This document shows positions 17,189 to 25,698 of a stretch of DNA of 64,000 bases, piece by piece. The position numbers were made by a program, and so were the translations under genes. The notes under the pieces were generated by a model. The model did no database searches. It saw only the letters and a list, made by a program, of their open reading frames with translations, and was not told where the DNA came from. This stretch comes from an uncultured Lachnospiraceae bacterium. GTDB lineage: Bacteria > Bacillota > Clostridia > Lachnospirales > Lachnospiraceae. The stretch's first letter is position 1. The number at the start of each line of letters is the position of its first letter. The stretch is from positions 36,581-100,580 of the forward strand of contig CAJTSL010000002.1 of the NCBI GenBank assembly GCA_910578845.1, given 5' to 3'.

Positions 17189-18247
17189 ATGGAGCAAGAA
17201 ATGGAGAAGGAGCGACAACCGGTAAAAGAAGAGAGCCATGAGCCATTGATCCAGGTAGTGGACATGAAAAAATATTATCCTGTTAAAGGTGGCATTATTA
17301 CGCATACGACAGGATATGTGAAGGCAGTGGACGGCGTCAGTTTTTCTATTATGCCAGGGGAGACTTTGGGTCTTGTGGGAGAGTCAGGCTGTGGAAAATC
17401 TACGATTGGCAGGCAGCTTGTCGGTTTAGAAAAGCCGACGGCAGGTACAGTTTATTACAAGGGCAGGGACCTTTCCAGTATGGATAAGCGGGAGATGAGG
17501 CAGATCCGTACGAATTTGCAGATGGTTTTCCAGGATTCGTATTCTTCTTTGAACCCGAGGAAACATATTTATGAAATTCTGGCGCAGCCGATGTTGTATC
17601 ATAAGATTTCTTCGAAAGAAACGGTGGAGAAAGACATTCTGAAGATTTTAGATATGGTCGGATTGTCGAAGAATATGTTAGGCAGATATCCGCATGAATT
17701 TTCAGGCGGGCAGAGACAGCGGATCGGTATTGCGAAGGCGTTATCTTTGAACCCAGAGTTTATCGTCTGTGATGAACCGGTCAGCGCGTTGGACGTTTCG
17801 ATACAAGCGCAGATTTTGAACTTGTTAAAGAGCTTGCAAAAAGAGCTGCATCTGACGCTTCTCTTCGTTGGACATGGACTTGGCGCGGTAAATTATGTCA
17901 GTGACAGAATTGCCGTGATGTACCTTGGTAAAATCGTGGAAATCGGAGAGGCGAAAGAGATTTTCCGCAATCCGGCGCATCCTTATACGCAGGCGCTTTT
18001 GGACGCAGTGCCGATCCCGGATCCCGAAGAGGACGGCTTAGGACATGGCCTTTTACAAGGGGAGATCGGGAATAACACGAAGCCTCCTATAGGATGTCGT
18101 TTTCATACGAGATGTCCGTATGCTATGGAAGCCTGTAGTGGAAACGAACCTGGGATGCAGGAAATCGTGGAGAAAACGGCGGGCGGGCATTTTACAGCAT
18201 GTCTGATTTCGCCTGAAAAAAGAGAATTTCGGGCAGCATCATCGTAG
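17189..18247 (+). CDS. Peptide ABC transporter ATPase (OppF/DppF type)
   Basis: Second ATPase of the importer, 352 residues. Walker A GESGCGKS near 66-73, Q-loop FQDSYSSLNP near 113, signature FSGGQRQR near 170, Walker B FIVCDEPVSALD near 190, and the C-terminal Cys motif GCRFHTRCPYAMEAC near 308. An N-terminal acidic tail of about 25 residues precedes the domain. The final codons (EFRAASS) lie inside the first unit of the minisatellite that follows, so the C-terminal residues may vary with repeat copy number. Ribosome site is weak (AGAGG, about 13 bases upstream). Confidence 0.94.
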   Translation: MEQEMEKERQPVKEESHEPLIQVVDMKKYYPVKGGIITHTTGYVKAVDGVSFSIMPGETLGLVGESGCGKSTIGRQLVGLEKPTAGTVYYKGRDLSSMDKREMRQIRTNLQMVFQDSYSSLNPRKHIYEILAQPMLYHKISSKETVEKDILKILDMVGLSKNMLGRYPHEFSGGQRQRIGIAKALSLNPEFIVCDEPVSALDVSIQAQILNLLKSLQKELHLTLLFVGHGLGAVNYVSDRIAVMYLGKIVEIGEAKEIFRNPAHPYTQALLDAVPIPDPEEDGLGHGLLQGEIGNNTKPPIGCRFHTRCPYAMEACSGNEPGMQEIVEKTAGGHFTACLISPEKREFRAASS

Positions 18248-18398
18248 GATGAGAGTTTCGGGCGGTATCAAGAGTAAGATGAGAGTTTCGAGCAGTGCCA
18301 TCGTAGGATGAGAGTTTCGGGCGGCATCAAGAGTAAGATGAGAGTTTCGAGCAGCGCCATCGTAGGATGAGAGTTTCCGGCGGCTTCAAGAGTAAGAT
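18222..18398 (+). repeat. 29/30-bp minisatellite starting inside the oppF-type 3' end
   Basis: Six units: 18222-18250, 18251-18280, 18281-18309, 18310-18339, 18340-18368, 18369-18398, then a decayed seventh. Units alternate 29 and 30 bp and two end types (CATCGTAGGAT and CAAGAGTAAGAT), giving a 59-bp higher-order period. Each starts GAGAGTTTC. The first unit contains the last codons and stop of the upstream ATPase gene, so the array probably grew from the gene end. Confidence 0.96.
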
Positions 18399-18436
18399 GA
18401 GGCTGTAGGATTCATAAATAGCAGAGAGGTATTGCC

Positions 18437-19381
18437 ATGGGCAAATATATTTTGAAAAGAATTCTTATTGCAATTCCTGTATTGATTGGCATCACAATTA
18501 TTGATTATGGGATTATGTGCCTTGCCGGAAGCCCGCTGGAAATGTTACAAGGGCCAAGAGTCTCGGAAGGGGCATTGGAAGCAAAGAGAATCGCACTAGG
18601 CCTGGATAAGCCTTTTTATATACAATACTTTGTATGGTTGGGGCAGCTTCTGCGAGGGAATTTGGGATATTCCATGAAGTCCTATCAATCGGTCAGTGCC
18701 ATGATTGGTAGTCATTTGGGGCCAACGTTATTGTTGATGGGCGTATCTTTGGTCATCAGTTTGCTGTTGGCGATACCGGCAGGCATTTACAGCGCAGTCC
18801 ATCAATATTCCAAGGGTGACTATACGGTAGTGACGCTATCCTTTTTGGGGAGCAGTGTTCCAGGGTTTTTCCTGTCGTTGTTATTGATTTATATTTTCAC
18901 TGTCAGACTCGGTCTTTTGCCGTCAAGCGGCATGACAACATTAGGAACCAGCGGCGGTGTGGCGGATGTGGCGAAGCATATGGTCATGCCGGTCATTGTA
19001 TTGGCAGCGTCTATGGCAGGCAGCAATATACGATACATTAGGAGCTCGGTCTTAGAGATTTTGCAGCAGGATTATCTACGGACGGCAAGAGCCAAGGGAA
19101 TTGGCAGGTTTAAGGTGATTTATAAGCATGCGTTGAGAAATGCCCTCGTACCGATTGTGACAGTTATTGGCATGCAGATCCCAATGCTTTTTGGAGGCGC
19201 GATTATTATAGAACAGGTTTTCTCCTGGCCTGGTCTTGGGCTGATGACGATGAGCGCCATTAGCAACCGGGATTATCCTGTTATTATGGGCGTATGTTTG
19301 CTTTCTGCAATTGTTGTCCTTGTTGGCAATCTCCTGACGGATATTCTCTATGCGCTGGTAGATCCAACGATTCAACTCTAA
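18437..19381 (+). CDS. Peptide ABC transporter permease (OppB/DppB type)
   Basis: Membrane permease, 314 residues with about six hydrophobic segments. N-terminus KRILIAIPVLIGITIIDYGI is typical, as are LGLDKPFYIQYFVWLG near 52-67 and the cytoplasmic EAA-like loop (DYLRTARAKGIGRFKVIYKHALRNALVPI) near 214-242. Forms a heterodimer with the next permease. Start ATG has AGAGG upstream. Confidence 0.94.
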   Translation: MGKYILKRILIAIPVLIGITIIDYGIMCLAGSPLEMLQGPRVSEGALEAKRIALGLDKPFYIQYFVWLGQLLRGNLGYSMKSYQSVSAMIGSHLGPTLLLMGVSLVISLLLAIPAGIYSAVHQYSKGDYTVVTLSFLGSSVPGFFLSLLLIYIFTVRLGLLPSSGMTTLGTSGGVADVAKHMVMPVIVLAASMAGSNIRYIRSSVLEILQQDYLRTARAKGIGRFKVIYKHALRNALVPIVTVIGMQIPMLFGGAIIIEQVFSWPGLGLMTMSAISNRDYPVIMGVCLLSAIVVLVGNLLTDILYALVDPTIQL

Positions 19382-19452
19382 GCATCCATTCACGTTTGCC
19401 ATCAGTATTGATCGTAGTGGGAAATTAGAGATTTCCGACGCGTGTCATCGTA

Positions 19453-19545
19453 GTAAACTGCTCTGACATAGGGATTAGGTTGCAAAATCAGCCTGGCGGC
19501 AGATTTTATCAATGTAAATTTGTGCCTGCGGCTCCGATTCGCAGG
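19453..19545 (+). repeat. Two-stem structured repeat, copy 1
   Basis: About 93 bases beginning GTAAACTGCTCTGA and containing ATTAGGTTG, stem A (AAAATC 19484-19489 with GATTTT 19502-19507), TTTGTGC, and stem B (CCTGCG 19525-19530 with CGCAGG 19540-19545). A second copy lies after the next gene. Conserved blocks alternate with stems that differ in sequence but stay paired, as expected of a structured RNA or a palindromic mobile repeat. Upstream at about 19420-19436 is another small hairpin (GGAAAT/ATTTCC). Confidence 0.7.
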
Positions 19546-19557
19546 GTGTAGGAAGGC

Positions 19558-20454
19558 ATGGTTATCAGTATAGTGAAAGCACAAGATAAGAATAAAAGCA
19601 TTGCAACGGAAAGTTATAGACAGACGGTTTTTAGAAGGTTCCGAAGGCATCATCTGGCGGCGGCCAGCCTGATCGTTTTGGCAGTTTTGTGTTTGGCGGC
19701 TATTTTAGCGCCTTTTATCGCGCCTTATGAGCCGGATGCAATTGTGGGGCCTTTTAGTGGCGCGCCATGCAAGGAATTCTTGCTGGGGACAGATCAGATA
19801 GGGAGAGATGTGCTGAGCAGGCTGCTCTATGCGACCAGGGTTTCTCTTCTGGTCGGAGTCATGGCGACGTTATTGTCAACCGTGATAGGGGTGGCATTGG
19901 GTTTGGCTGCGGGATATTTCGGCGGTGTCGTAGATATGGTCATCATGCGGTTTACAGATATGGTTATGTCGTTTCCTTATATTTTGCTCGTGCTTGTGGC
20001 TGCGTCCATTTTTAAACCGGGCTTATGGAATATTATTTTGATCCTTGGCTTTGTGGACTGGCCGGGTATAGCCAGATTGGTGCGGGGAAATGTACTTTCT
20101 TTACGGGAGACGAATTTCGTCAAAGGGAATATAGTCGCAGGCATGCCGCTTCGCCATATTTTGTTTTCGGAGATATTACCGAATACGGTAGCCCCGATTT
20201 TGGTGTATGGGACTTCTGTCTTGGCGTTGTCGATGTTGGATGAGGCAGCGCTTAGTTTCCTTGGCATGGGCGTACAGCCACCGATGGCAAGCCTTGGGAA
20301 TATGCTTAACGGCGCACAGTCTCTGACAGTGCTTACTGATAAACCGTGGCTTTGGATTCCGCCGGGTCTGCTGATCGTGGTGCTTGTCGTGGCGATTAAT
20401 TTCGTAGGGGATGCATTGCGGGACGCATTAGATCCTAATAGTGAGAAAAGATAA
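19558..20454 (+). CDS. Peptide ABC transporter permease (OppC/DppC type)
   Basis: Second permease, 298 residues. It has a cytoplasmic N-terminal tail of about 35 residues, the OppC_N segment, GTDQIGRDVLSRLLYATRVS near 78-97, and the EAA loop (ETNFVKGNIVAGMPLRHILFSEILPNTVAPI) near 184-214. It is flanked on both sides by copies of the same structured repeat. Start ATG follows AGGAAGG. Confidence 0.94.
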   Translation: MVISIVKAQDKNKSIATESYRQTVFRRFRRHHLAAASLIVLAVLCLAAILAPFIAPYEPDAIVGPFSGAPCKEFLLGTDQIGRDVLSRLLYATRVSLLVGVMATLLSTVIGVALGLAAGYFGGVVDMVIMRFTDMVMSFPYILLVLVAASIFKPGLWNIILILGFVDWPGIARLVRGNVLSLRETNFVKGNIVAGMPLRHILFSEILPNTVAPILVYGTSVLALSMLDEAALSFLGMGVQPPMASLGNMLNGAQSLTVLTDKPWLWIPPGLLIVVLVVAINFVGDALRDALDPNSEKR

Positions 20455-20462
20455 TACTTACG

Positions 20463-20562
20463 GTAAACTGCTCTGAGATGGCGCATAGGTTGAAAAATCA
20501 AAGATTTTTCACATGCGAGTTTGTGCTGACGCTGATAGCGTCTTGGCCCCAAAATTCGCAAG
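20463..20562 (+). repeat. Two-stem structured repeat, copy 2
   Basis: Same order as copy 1: GTAAACTGCTCTGA, ATAGGTTG, stem A (TGAAAAATC 20491-20499 with GATTTTTCA 20503-20511), TTTGTGC, stem B (GACGCT 20528-20533 with AGCGTC 20537-20542), ATTCGCA. An outer stem TGCGA (20514-20518) with TCGCA (20556-20560) encloses stem B. It lies between the second permease and the M20 gene. Confidence 0.7.
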
Positions 20563-20585
20563 TTGAGCAAGAATGGGGGATTAAT

Positions 20586-21710
20586 ATGAGAGATCTGGAA
20601 AAAGAATTGAAGGAAGCTTTTTATTGGTTTCATAGGCACCCGGAGTTGTCTTATGAAGAGTATAGGACGACTAAGGAAATCAGGGAAATTTTAACGAGAC
20701 ATGGGATTGAAATTTTGCCGTATGAATTACAGACTGGCCTGGTAGCAGTCATCCGCGGGGAAAAGGAAGGGACGGTACGCGCATTGCGCTGTGATATAGA
20801 CGCTTTGCCGATTACGGAAGAGACGGAGCTTGCCTATGTTTCCGAGGAGTCTGGCAAGATGCATGCCTGCGGTCATGACATGCATATTACGGCAGGGATA
20901 GGCTGTGCTATTTTGCTACAGGAGAGGAGAAAGGAACTGCAAGGCTGTGTGAAGATTATTTTCCAGCCTGCGGAAGAAACGTCTCTTGGCGCATTGAAGA
21001 TCCTGGAAACTGACGTCATGGACGATGTCGGCTGTATATGGGGCTTTCATGCCGATCCTACCAATGAGGCAGGGACTATCGGGATACGGGAAGGATATGT
21101 GACGGCGGCAGTAGATAGATTTATCATTACTGTGAAAGGAATCGGATGCCATGGCGCTCATCCTGACGGCGGAATTGATCCGGTTGTGACATCGGCTGCG
21201 ATCATCCAGGCGTTACAGTCGATTGTGAGCAGGAATGTGAATGCGTTTCATCCGTCACTTTTGAGCGTAACGAGAGTGAGCGCAGGGACAACGTGGAATG
21301 TCATTCCTGCCGAGGCAGTGTTAGAAGGAACTGTCCGCACGATGGAGCGGGAAGACAGGATCCTGTATGAGAGGCGGTTACAGGAGATAGCGGAGAAGAC
21401 GGCACAGGCATACGGCGCAGAAGCGCAAGTAGAATGGATTCCCGGTTCCCCGGCAACGATTAACAATAAGAAAATGGCGGATTTTTGCGCGCAAATGGCG
21501 GAGAAAACGGGATTATCTATTGTTCCTGAAGAACATTCTCTTGGTGCGGATGATTTTTCTTTCTATGAAGAGCATATCCCTGGATGCTATATGAAAATCG
21601 GCACCGGTGTCGGCCATCCGATCCATCATCCCGCGTTTTGTGTCAATCCTGAGGTACTGCTTCCGACGGCGGAATTTTTGGCGGAGTTGTTGATAACTCC
21701 GGCCATGTAA
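20586..21710 (+). CDS. M20-family amidohydrolase/peptidase
   Basis: Metal-dependent aminoacylase/carboxypeptidase-like enzyme of 374 residues. Metal-site motifs: CDIDALPI near 72, HACGHDMH near 94-101, FQPAEE near 126; dimerisation lid with GCHGAHPDGGIDP near 183; C-terminal HPIHHPAF near 346. No signal peptide, so it likely processes imported peptides or N-acylated amino acids in the cytoplasm, consistent with its place at the end of the peptide-uptake operon. ATG 20586 has a GGGGGA site upstream; a longer ORF beginning at 20478 runs through the structured repeat and is rejected. Confidence 0.92.
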   Translation: MRDLEKELKEAFYWFHRHPELSYEEYRTTKEIREILTRHGIEILPYELQTGLVAVIRGEKEGTVRALRCDIDALPITEETELAYVSEESGKMHACGHDMHITAGIGCAILLQERRKELQGCVKIIFQPAEETSLGALKILETDVMDDVGCIWGFHADPTNEAGTIGIREGYVTAAVDRFIITVKGIGCHGAHPDGGIDPVVTSAAIIQALQSIVSRNVNAFHPSLLSVTRVSAGTTWNVIPAEAVLEGTVRTMEREDRILYERRLQEIAEKTAQAYGAEAQVEWIPGSPATINNKKMADFCAQMAEKTGLSIVPEEHSLGADDFSFYEEHIPGCYMKIGTGVGHPIHHPAFCVNPEVLLPTAEFLAELLITPAM

Positions 21711-21711
21711 T

Positions 21712-21824
21712 GTGAGAAGTTTGGGAGCGTGAGAAAACCAGGAATGAGAGAACCCTGGGAATGAGAGGATTCTAGGAACATGAGAAATCCGGGAACGAGA
21801 GAACCCGGGAATGCGGGAACCCCC
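21712..21824 (+). repeat. Degenerate 15-19-bp minisatellite after the M20 gene
   Basis: About six units beginning GTGAGAA or TGAGAGAA and ending CCxGGGAA, at roughly 21712, 21729, 21745, 21762, 21781 and 21797, then a decayed unit. It fills the space between two convergent genes. More degenerate than the other arrays of this locus. Confidence 0.75.
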
Positions 21825-21844
21825 AGGGGTATTTGGAGCCGGAT

Positions 21845-23089
21845 TTAGAAATAATCTGAGAAATAAGGCTTTTCGACTGGGATCAAACGCTCTAGCCATG
21901 TCAGCATATAGTATTCTGTTTGGATTTTTTCATGCTCGTATAGATAAGTGGGCCTTTTATATCCCATTAACATGGTTGTCAGCGTATTGACGGATAATTC
22001 CACCACATTGATGGACTGGTTGTTCTCGACCCGCTCACAGACTGTCTTGCCTTCGTGCCAGGAAACCATATAATCCCCTTCGTTCCAAGGAGCCATTTTA
22101 TCATGGACAAGAAAATGAAGCTTGAGATCTTCGGGCTGTGCCTGGTATGGATAGGCGGACAGAAAACCTTTGACATCAATGATGCGCGCCATTATGTAGG
22201 GCGAGATGGTTTCGGTGATCTCACTGTCTTCAAATAAATAAGCCATTGTTTCGCCGGAGTAGTTGTTGCCGTTTACCTGTGTGATCATAGAAAAATGAGC
22301 GCTGATATAATTCCATAGACCATGATTTGCTTCAATGTTTAAGTAGACCATTTCTTTGATATGGAAGATCTCATTAGCGATATAATAGACAACATAGCCA
22401 AGCGGTTTATGTTCTTTGCTGTAATAGACTGCGGCAATGATGTCTTCATTGTCCCAGCGCCAGTATTCTTCCCATGACAGATTATCACGGATCAGCGCGC
22501 CATGACGCTGTAAAGCGAAATAAGAATGAACGTTATGATAATCTTCGGAGTCAAGGCTGACACGTTCGACCATGCCATCTACAGGCACTGTTTTTGGAAG
22601 CTGTGTGTCCTTGACAATAAATGTTAACTTATCGGATACGATTTCCCAGCCCATTTTACGATAAAAGGGAATGGAATAGGGATAAAGGAAAGAAACTAAC
22701 ATTCCTTCCCGATGGATATAATCGAGAGCGTGCCGCATTAGCGAATGGATTAAACCTCTTCCTGTATATTCGGGATAGGTAGCGACACCAGTGATGCCGC
22801 CCATATCCATGATCTCATCTTGTATATTGACTTTCATGGAGTATACAACGATCATGGAAGCTAGTTTGTCTTGATAAAACCAGCCTAAGACGTAAGCTTC
22901 TTTGAGGATTGGGCTCTTGGCAGTCTTGATCTCGTCCTGTTGCCAGCCGGTCTGGAACAGATCATAAGAGGTGACTTGAAAAGCATATTGCAGGAGGGCG
23001 TTAAACTGTTCTAAGTCGTTCTCTCCCAATTCTCTCATTTTAAAATTCCCGTTTTCTTCCAGATAAATATGTTCCTGTGCCGTTTCCAT
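21845..23089 (-). CDS. Eis-like GNAT N-acetyltransferase
   Basis: 414 residues with an N-terminal GNAT fold: acetyl-CoA motif TYPEYTGRGLIHSLM near 104-118 and YPYSIPFYRKMGWEIV near 137-152. A second GNAT-like middle part and a C-terminal sterol-carrier-like domain follow. This three-part layout matches the Eis family, whose members acetylate aminoglycosides, lysines or other amines; substrate here unknown. It lies downstream of degV on the same strand with a 53-base gap and is probably co-transcribed. Confidence 0.82.
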   Translation of the reverse strand: METAQEHIYLEENGNFKMRELGENDLEQFNALLQYAFQVTSYDLFQTGWQQDEIKTAKSPILKEAYVLGWFYQDKLASMIVVYSMKVNIQDEIMDMGGITGVATYPEYTGRGLIHSLMRHALDYIHREGMLVSFLYPYSIPFYRKMGWEIVSDKLTFIVKDTQLPKTVPVDGMVERVSLDSEDYHNVHSYFALQRHGALIRDNLSWEEYWRWDNEDIIAAVYYSKEHKPLGYVVYYIANEIFHIKEMVYLNIEANHGLWNYISAHFSMITQVNGNNYSGETMAYLFEDSEITETISPYIMARIIDVKGFLSAYPYQAQPEDLKLHFLVHDKMAPWNEGDYMVSWHEGKTVCERVENNQSINVVELSVNTLTTMLMGYKRPTYLYEHEKIQTEYYMLTWLERLIPVEKPYFSDYF

Positions 23090-23142
23090 AAAAATAATCG
23101 TGCCCTTTCCATAGCTTATAAATCTTGCGATGACTTTTTGCG

Positions 23143-24030
23143 CTATTGCGCAAAGTATTCGGCATATTTGCCGTTATCGGCATCAAAAAAACAGAAGCCG
23201 ATTATACCACGCCCGGTATGTGCACCGATTGCGCAGCCGACTGTCGTGACAAGAATAGACTTAGGATGAAAAGCTTCTTCGACCATCTCTTTGACAAAAG
23301 AGAGTGATTCATGATCTTCCCCATGGCATATGGCAACTGTTTGGTTTTCCAGATGGGAACCTGCCTCTTTGGCATATTCGACCAAGTAACGCATGGATTT
23401 CTTGCGGCCACGCACTGTTTTGATCACCGATAGCGCGCCTTTGTCATCTACGATGAGAACTGGTTTCATATCCAGCGTTTCTGCGATAGCGCCCTTGAAT
23501 TTGGTGAGGCGCCCGCCTTTGATCAGGTAGGCAAGCGTCTGTACAGTGAAAACGTGTTTGATATGTGTAATGAAGTAATCGGCTGCTTCTATAAGTTCTT
23601 CTTTAGTAGCGCCTTTTTCCAACATAGTGATTAATTTAGAAACGACTAATCCAAAGCCAATAGAGGCGCATTTGGAGTCGATGATCGTCAGGTCAAAATC
23701 GGGATAATCTTCCAATATACCGTTTCTGGCGATGTTTGCCGCATTATATGTGCCTGCGATCCCCGTGGAGAAGCATAGATAGATAACGGTATCCCCTGCT
23801 TGTGCATACGGCGTGAACGCATCTGTGAACATGGCGGGATTGATATGGTAAGTTTTGACGTCCCGTTTGATGTCATCTAAGATGTTGTAAAATTCTTCTG
23901 TCTGAATGGTCTTGCCATCAAAATAATCGACGTCATCAATGACAACAGGAGTCGGGATGACATGGAGCTTGTGCTCTTCGATATATCTTTTAGGCAGATC
24001 GCTTGCGGAATCAGTAATGATACGAAGCAT
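23143..24030 (-). CDS. DegV-family fatty-acid-binding protein
   Basis: 295 residues starting MLRIITDSASDLP, the DegV signature, with CFSTGIAGTYNAA near 92-104 and the Lys/Arg-rich VRGRKKSM near 208. DegV (FakB) proteins bind a fatty acid and present it to a fatty-acid kinase; the kinase gene is not in this window. Ribosome site AAAGGGG at good spacing. First gene of a two-gene minus-strand unit. Confidence 0.93.
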   Translation of the reverse strand: MLRIITDSASDLPKRYIEEHKLHVIPTPVVIDDVDYFDGKTIQTEEFYNILDDIKRDVKTYHINPAMFTDAFTPYAQAGDTVIYLCFSTGIAGTYNAANIARNGILEDYPDFDLTIIDSKCASIGFGLVVSKLITMLEKGATKEELIEAADYFITHIKHVFTVQTLAYLIKGGRLTKFKGAIAETLDMKPVLIVDDKGALSVIKTVRGRKKSMRYLVEYAKEAGSHLENQTVAICHGEDHESLSFVKEMVEEAFHPKSILVTTVGCAIGAHTGRGIIGFCFFDADNGKYAEYFAQ

Positions 24031-24066
24031 ATTTTTTCCCCTTTTTCATTTTCAGATGTTTCTTTT

Positions 24067-24095
24067 ATCATACTTTATGAAAGATAACTTTTCAA
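24067..24095 (-). promoter_or_regulatory. Sigma-A promoter of degV
   Basis: On the minus strand: TTGAAA (24095-24090), 17 bases, TATGAT (24072-24067). Transcript would start about 30 bases before the degV ATG. Confidence 0.65.
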
Positions 24096-24188
24096 GTTAA
24101 GAAAATATAAACTAACGCACGGCGATATAGAAAACCAGCATAAGATTTTGGCTATATGCTATCCGGCTATCGTTAAATGGGGAGTGCC

Positions 24189-24217
24189 TTGTCAAAATAT
24201 AGGTTGTAGTATATAAT
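24189..24217 (+). promoter_or_regulatory. Sigma-A promoter of the first MBOAT gene
   Basis: TTGTCA (24189-24194), 17 bases, TATAAT (24212-24217), 33 bases before the ATG at 24251. Confidence 0.7.
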
Positions 24218-24250
24218 TGAGAAATAAAATAAGAATAGGGATAGAATGTC

Positions 24251-25660
24251 ATGTTGTTTCAATCTTTTGGATTCGTGTTATTTCTTTTTCTGCTATGGTC
24301 ATGCTACTGGAAGATGCCATCGCGTTATAGGTGGTGCCTGATGCTGGCGGCAGGCTGCTTCTATTATTCTTTGTGGAACTTTCAATATACGTTGTTAGTA
24401 GTGTTTATCTCTGGCATAACTTATATTGCCGCCCGCGTCATTGATCATCGGCGGGATAGAAAAAGACCTGTCCTGATTGTTTATATTGTATTGGAATTGG
24501 CTATTTTATGCCTTTTCAAATATGTCGGCTTTTTGGGAAGCATAGTCAACGATATACTGCATATATTAGGAAGCTCAAAGGAGTTTTCTGTTTTTCAATG
24601 GATTCTTCCGGTTGGGATTTCTTTTTATATTTTCCAGACGATCGCCTATGTGGCAGATGTATATCTGGGAAAAACCCCGGCGGAGAGACATTTTGGATAC
24701 TTTGCGGAAAGCGTCATATTTTTCCCGATCTTACTGGCAGGGCCGATTGAGAAGATCCCATTTTTGACTGCACAGTTTAAGAAAGAAATGTCATTTTCCT
24801 ATGAAGGAAGCTGTAGAGCCTTTCAGCGTATTTTATTAGGTTATATGAAAAAATTAATTATTGCTGATAGCCTTGCAGCAATAACCGGTCAGATTTATTC
24901 GAATATAGGGGGATATGTAGGATTTCCGTTGCTTATTGCGATTTTTCTTTATGCTATAGAGATTTATTGTGATTTTTCGGGATACTCGGATATTGCGATT
25001 GGTACGGCAGGGTTGTTTGGGATTTCGATACATGAGAACTTTAAACAGCCGTATTTTGCAGATTCTATAAAAGATTTTTGGAAAAGATGGCATATTTCAC
25101 TGACTTCCTGGTTTCGGGAATATGTCTATATACCGCTTGGAGGCAATCGGGTAGCGGCGTGGAAGCAAGTCAGGAATGTGATGTGCGTATATGTATTGAG
25201 CGGGTTATGGCATGGTGCAGATTGGACATTTCTGGCATGGGGAGGCATGAACGGCATTGCCCAGGTCTTAGAAAATGTATTTTATAAAAGAAAGCATACG
25301 ATACGGGTGCCGAAGATCATAAGACAGGTTATTGTTTTTGTTTTGGTGAGCATCATGTGGGTCTTCTTTCGGATGGAGTCTATGGCGGATGCTGTTTTTG
25401 TTCTCGCACATTGCTTCGATGGCGTTGGGGCGTTGGGCGCGTACTTGCAATTTGGCATAAGCCAATTGGGGATCCCGCGTATGCAAGGCTGTTTATTGGC
25501 GGCGTTTCTTCTTCTGTTATTCTGGATAGACCGGGAGAAGGAAAAAGGAGCGGAAAAGGTTTTAAACGGGATATTCGTCAGCATTCTACTGGCTGTAGGG
25601 ATGTTCTATTATCTAAGATACGGGATAGACAGTAGCGCGTTCATTTATTTTCAATTCTAA
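24251..25660 (+). CDS. MBOAT-family O-acyltransferase (AlgI/DltB-like), copy 1
   Basis: Polytopic membrane protein of 469 residues with about ten hydrophobic segments. MBOAT signatures are YCDFSGYSDIAIG near 240, NFKQPYFADSIKDFWKRWHISL near 262-283, and SGLWHGADWTFLAWG near 317-331 with the conserved His. AlgI/PatA-type enzymes pass acyl groups across the membrane to glycans. It is followed by an SGNH-like partner after a short gap. A second, related pair lies at 54498-57451. Substrate unknown; wall, teichoic-acid or exopolysaccharide acetylation are possible. Confidence 0.93.
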   Translation: MLFQSFGFVLFLFLLWSCYWKMPSRYRWCLMLAAGCFYYSLWNFQYTLLVVFISGITYIAARVIDHRRDRKRPVLIVYIVLELAILCLFKYVGFLGSIVNDILHILGSSKEFSVFQWILPVGISFYIFQTIAYVADVYLGKTPAERHFGYFAESVIFFPILLAGPIEKIPFLTAQFKKEMSFSYEGSCRAFQRILLGYMKKLIIADSLAAITGQIYSNIGGYVGFPLLIAIFLYAIEIYCDFSGYSDIAIGTAGLFGISIHENFKQPYFADSIKDFWKRWHISLTSWFREYVYIPLGGNRVAAWKQVRNVMCVYVLSGLWHGADWTFLAWGGMNGIAQVLENVFYKRKHTIRVPKIIRQVIVFVLVSIMWVFFRMESMADAVFVLAHCFDGVGALGAYLQFGISQLGIPRMQGCLLAAFLLLLFWIDREKEKGAEKVLNGIFVSILLAVGMFYYLRYGIDSSAFIYFQF

Positions 25661-25698
25661 GATATAAGATTATGGAAGGGAATAGGTGTGGCATTAAA

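Noticed and set aside
17022..17305. Antisense ORFs with repeated Phe/Leu/Cys-rich peptides
   Set aside because: They are only the translated complement of the 20-bp repeat plus the antisense of the ATPase gene; no ribosome site or domain.
20478..20585. Longer N-terminus for the M20 enzyme
   Set aside because: These codons run through the structured repeat, lack a ribosome site, and the family N-terminus fits the ATG at 20586.
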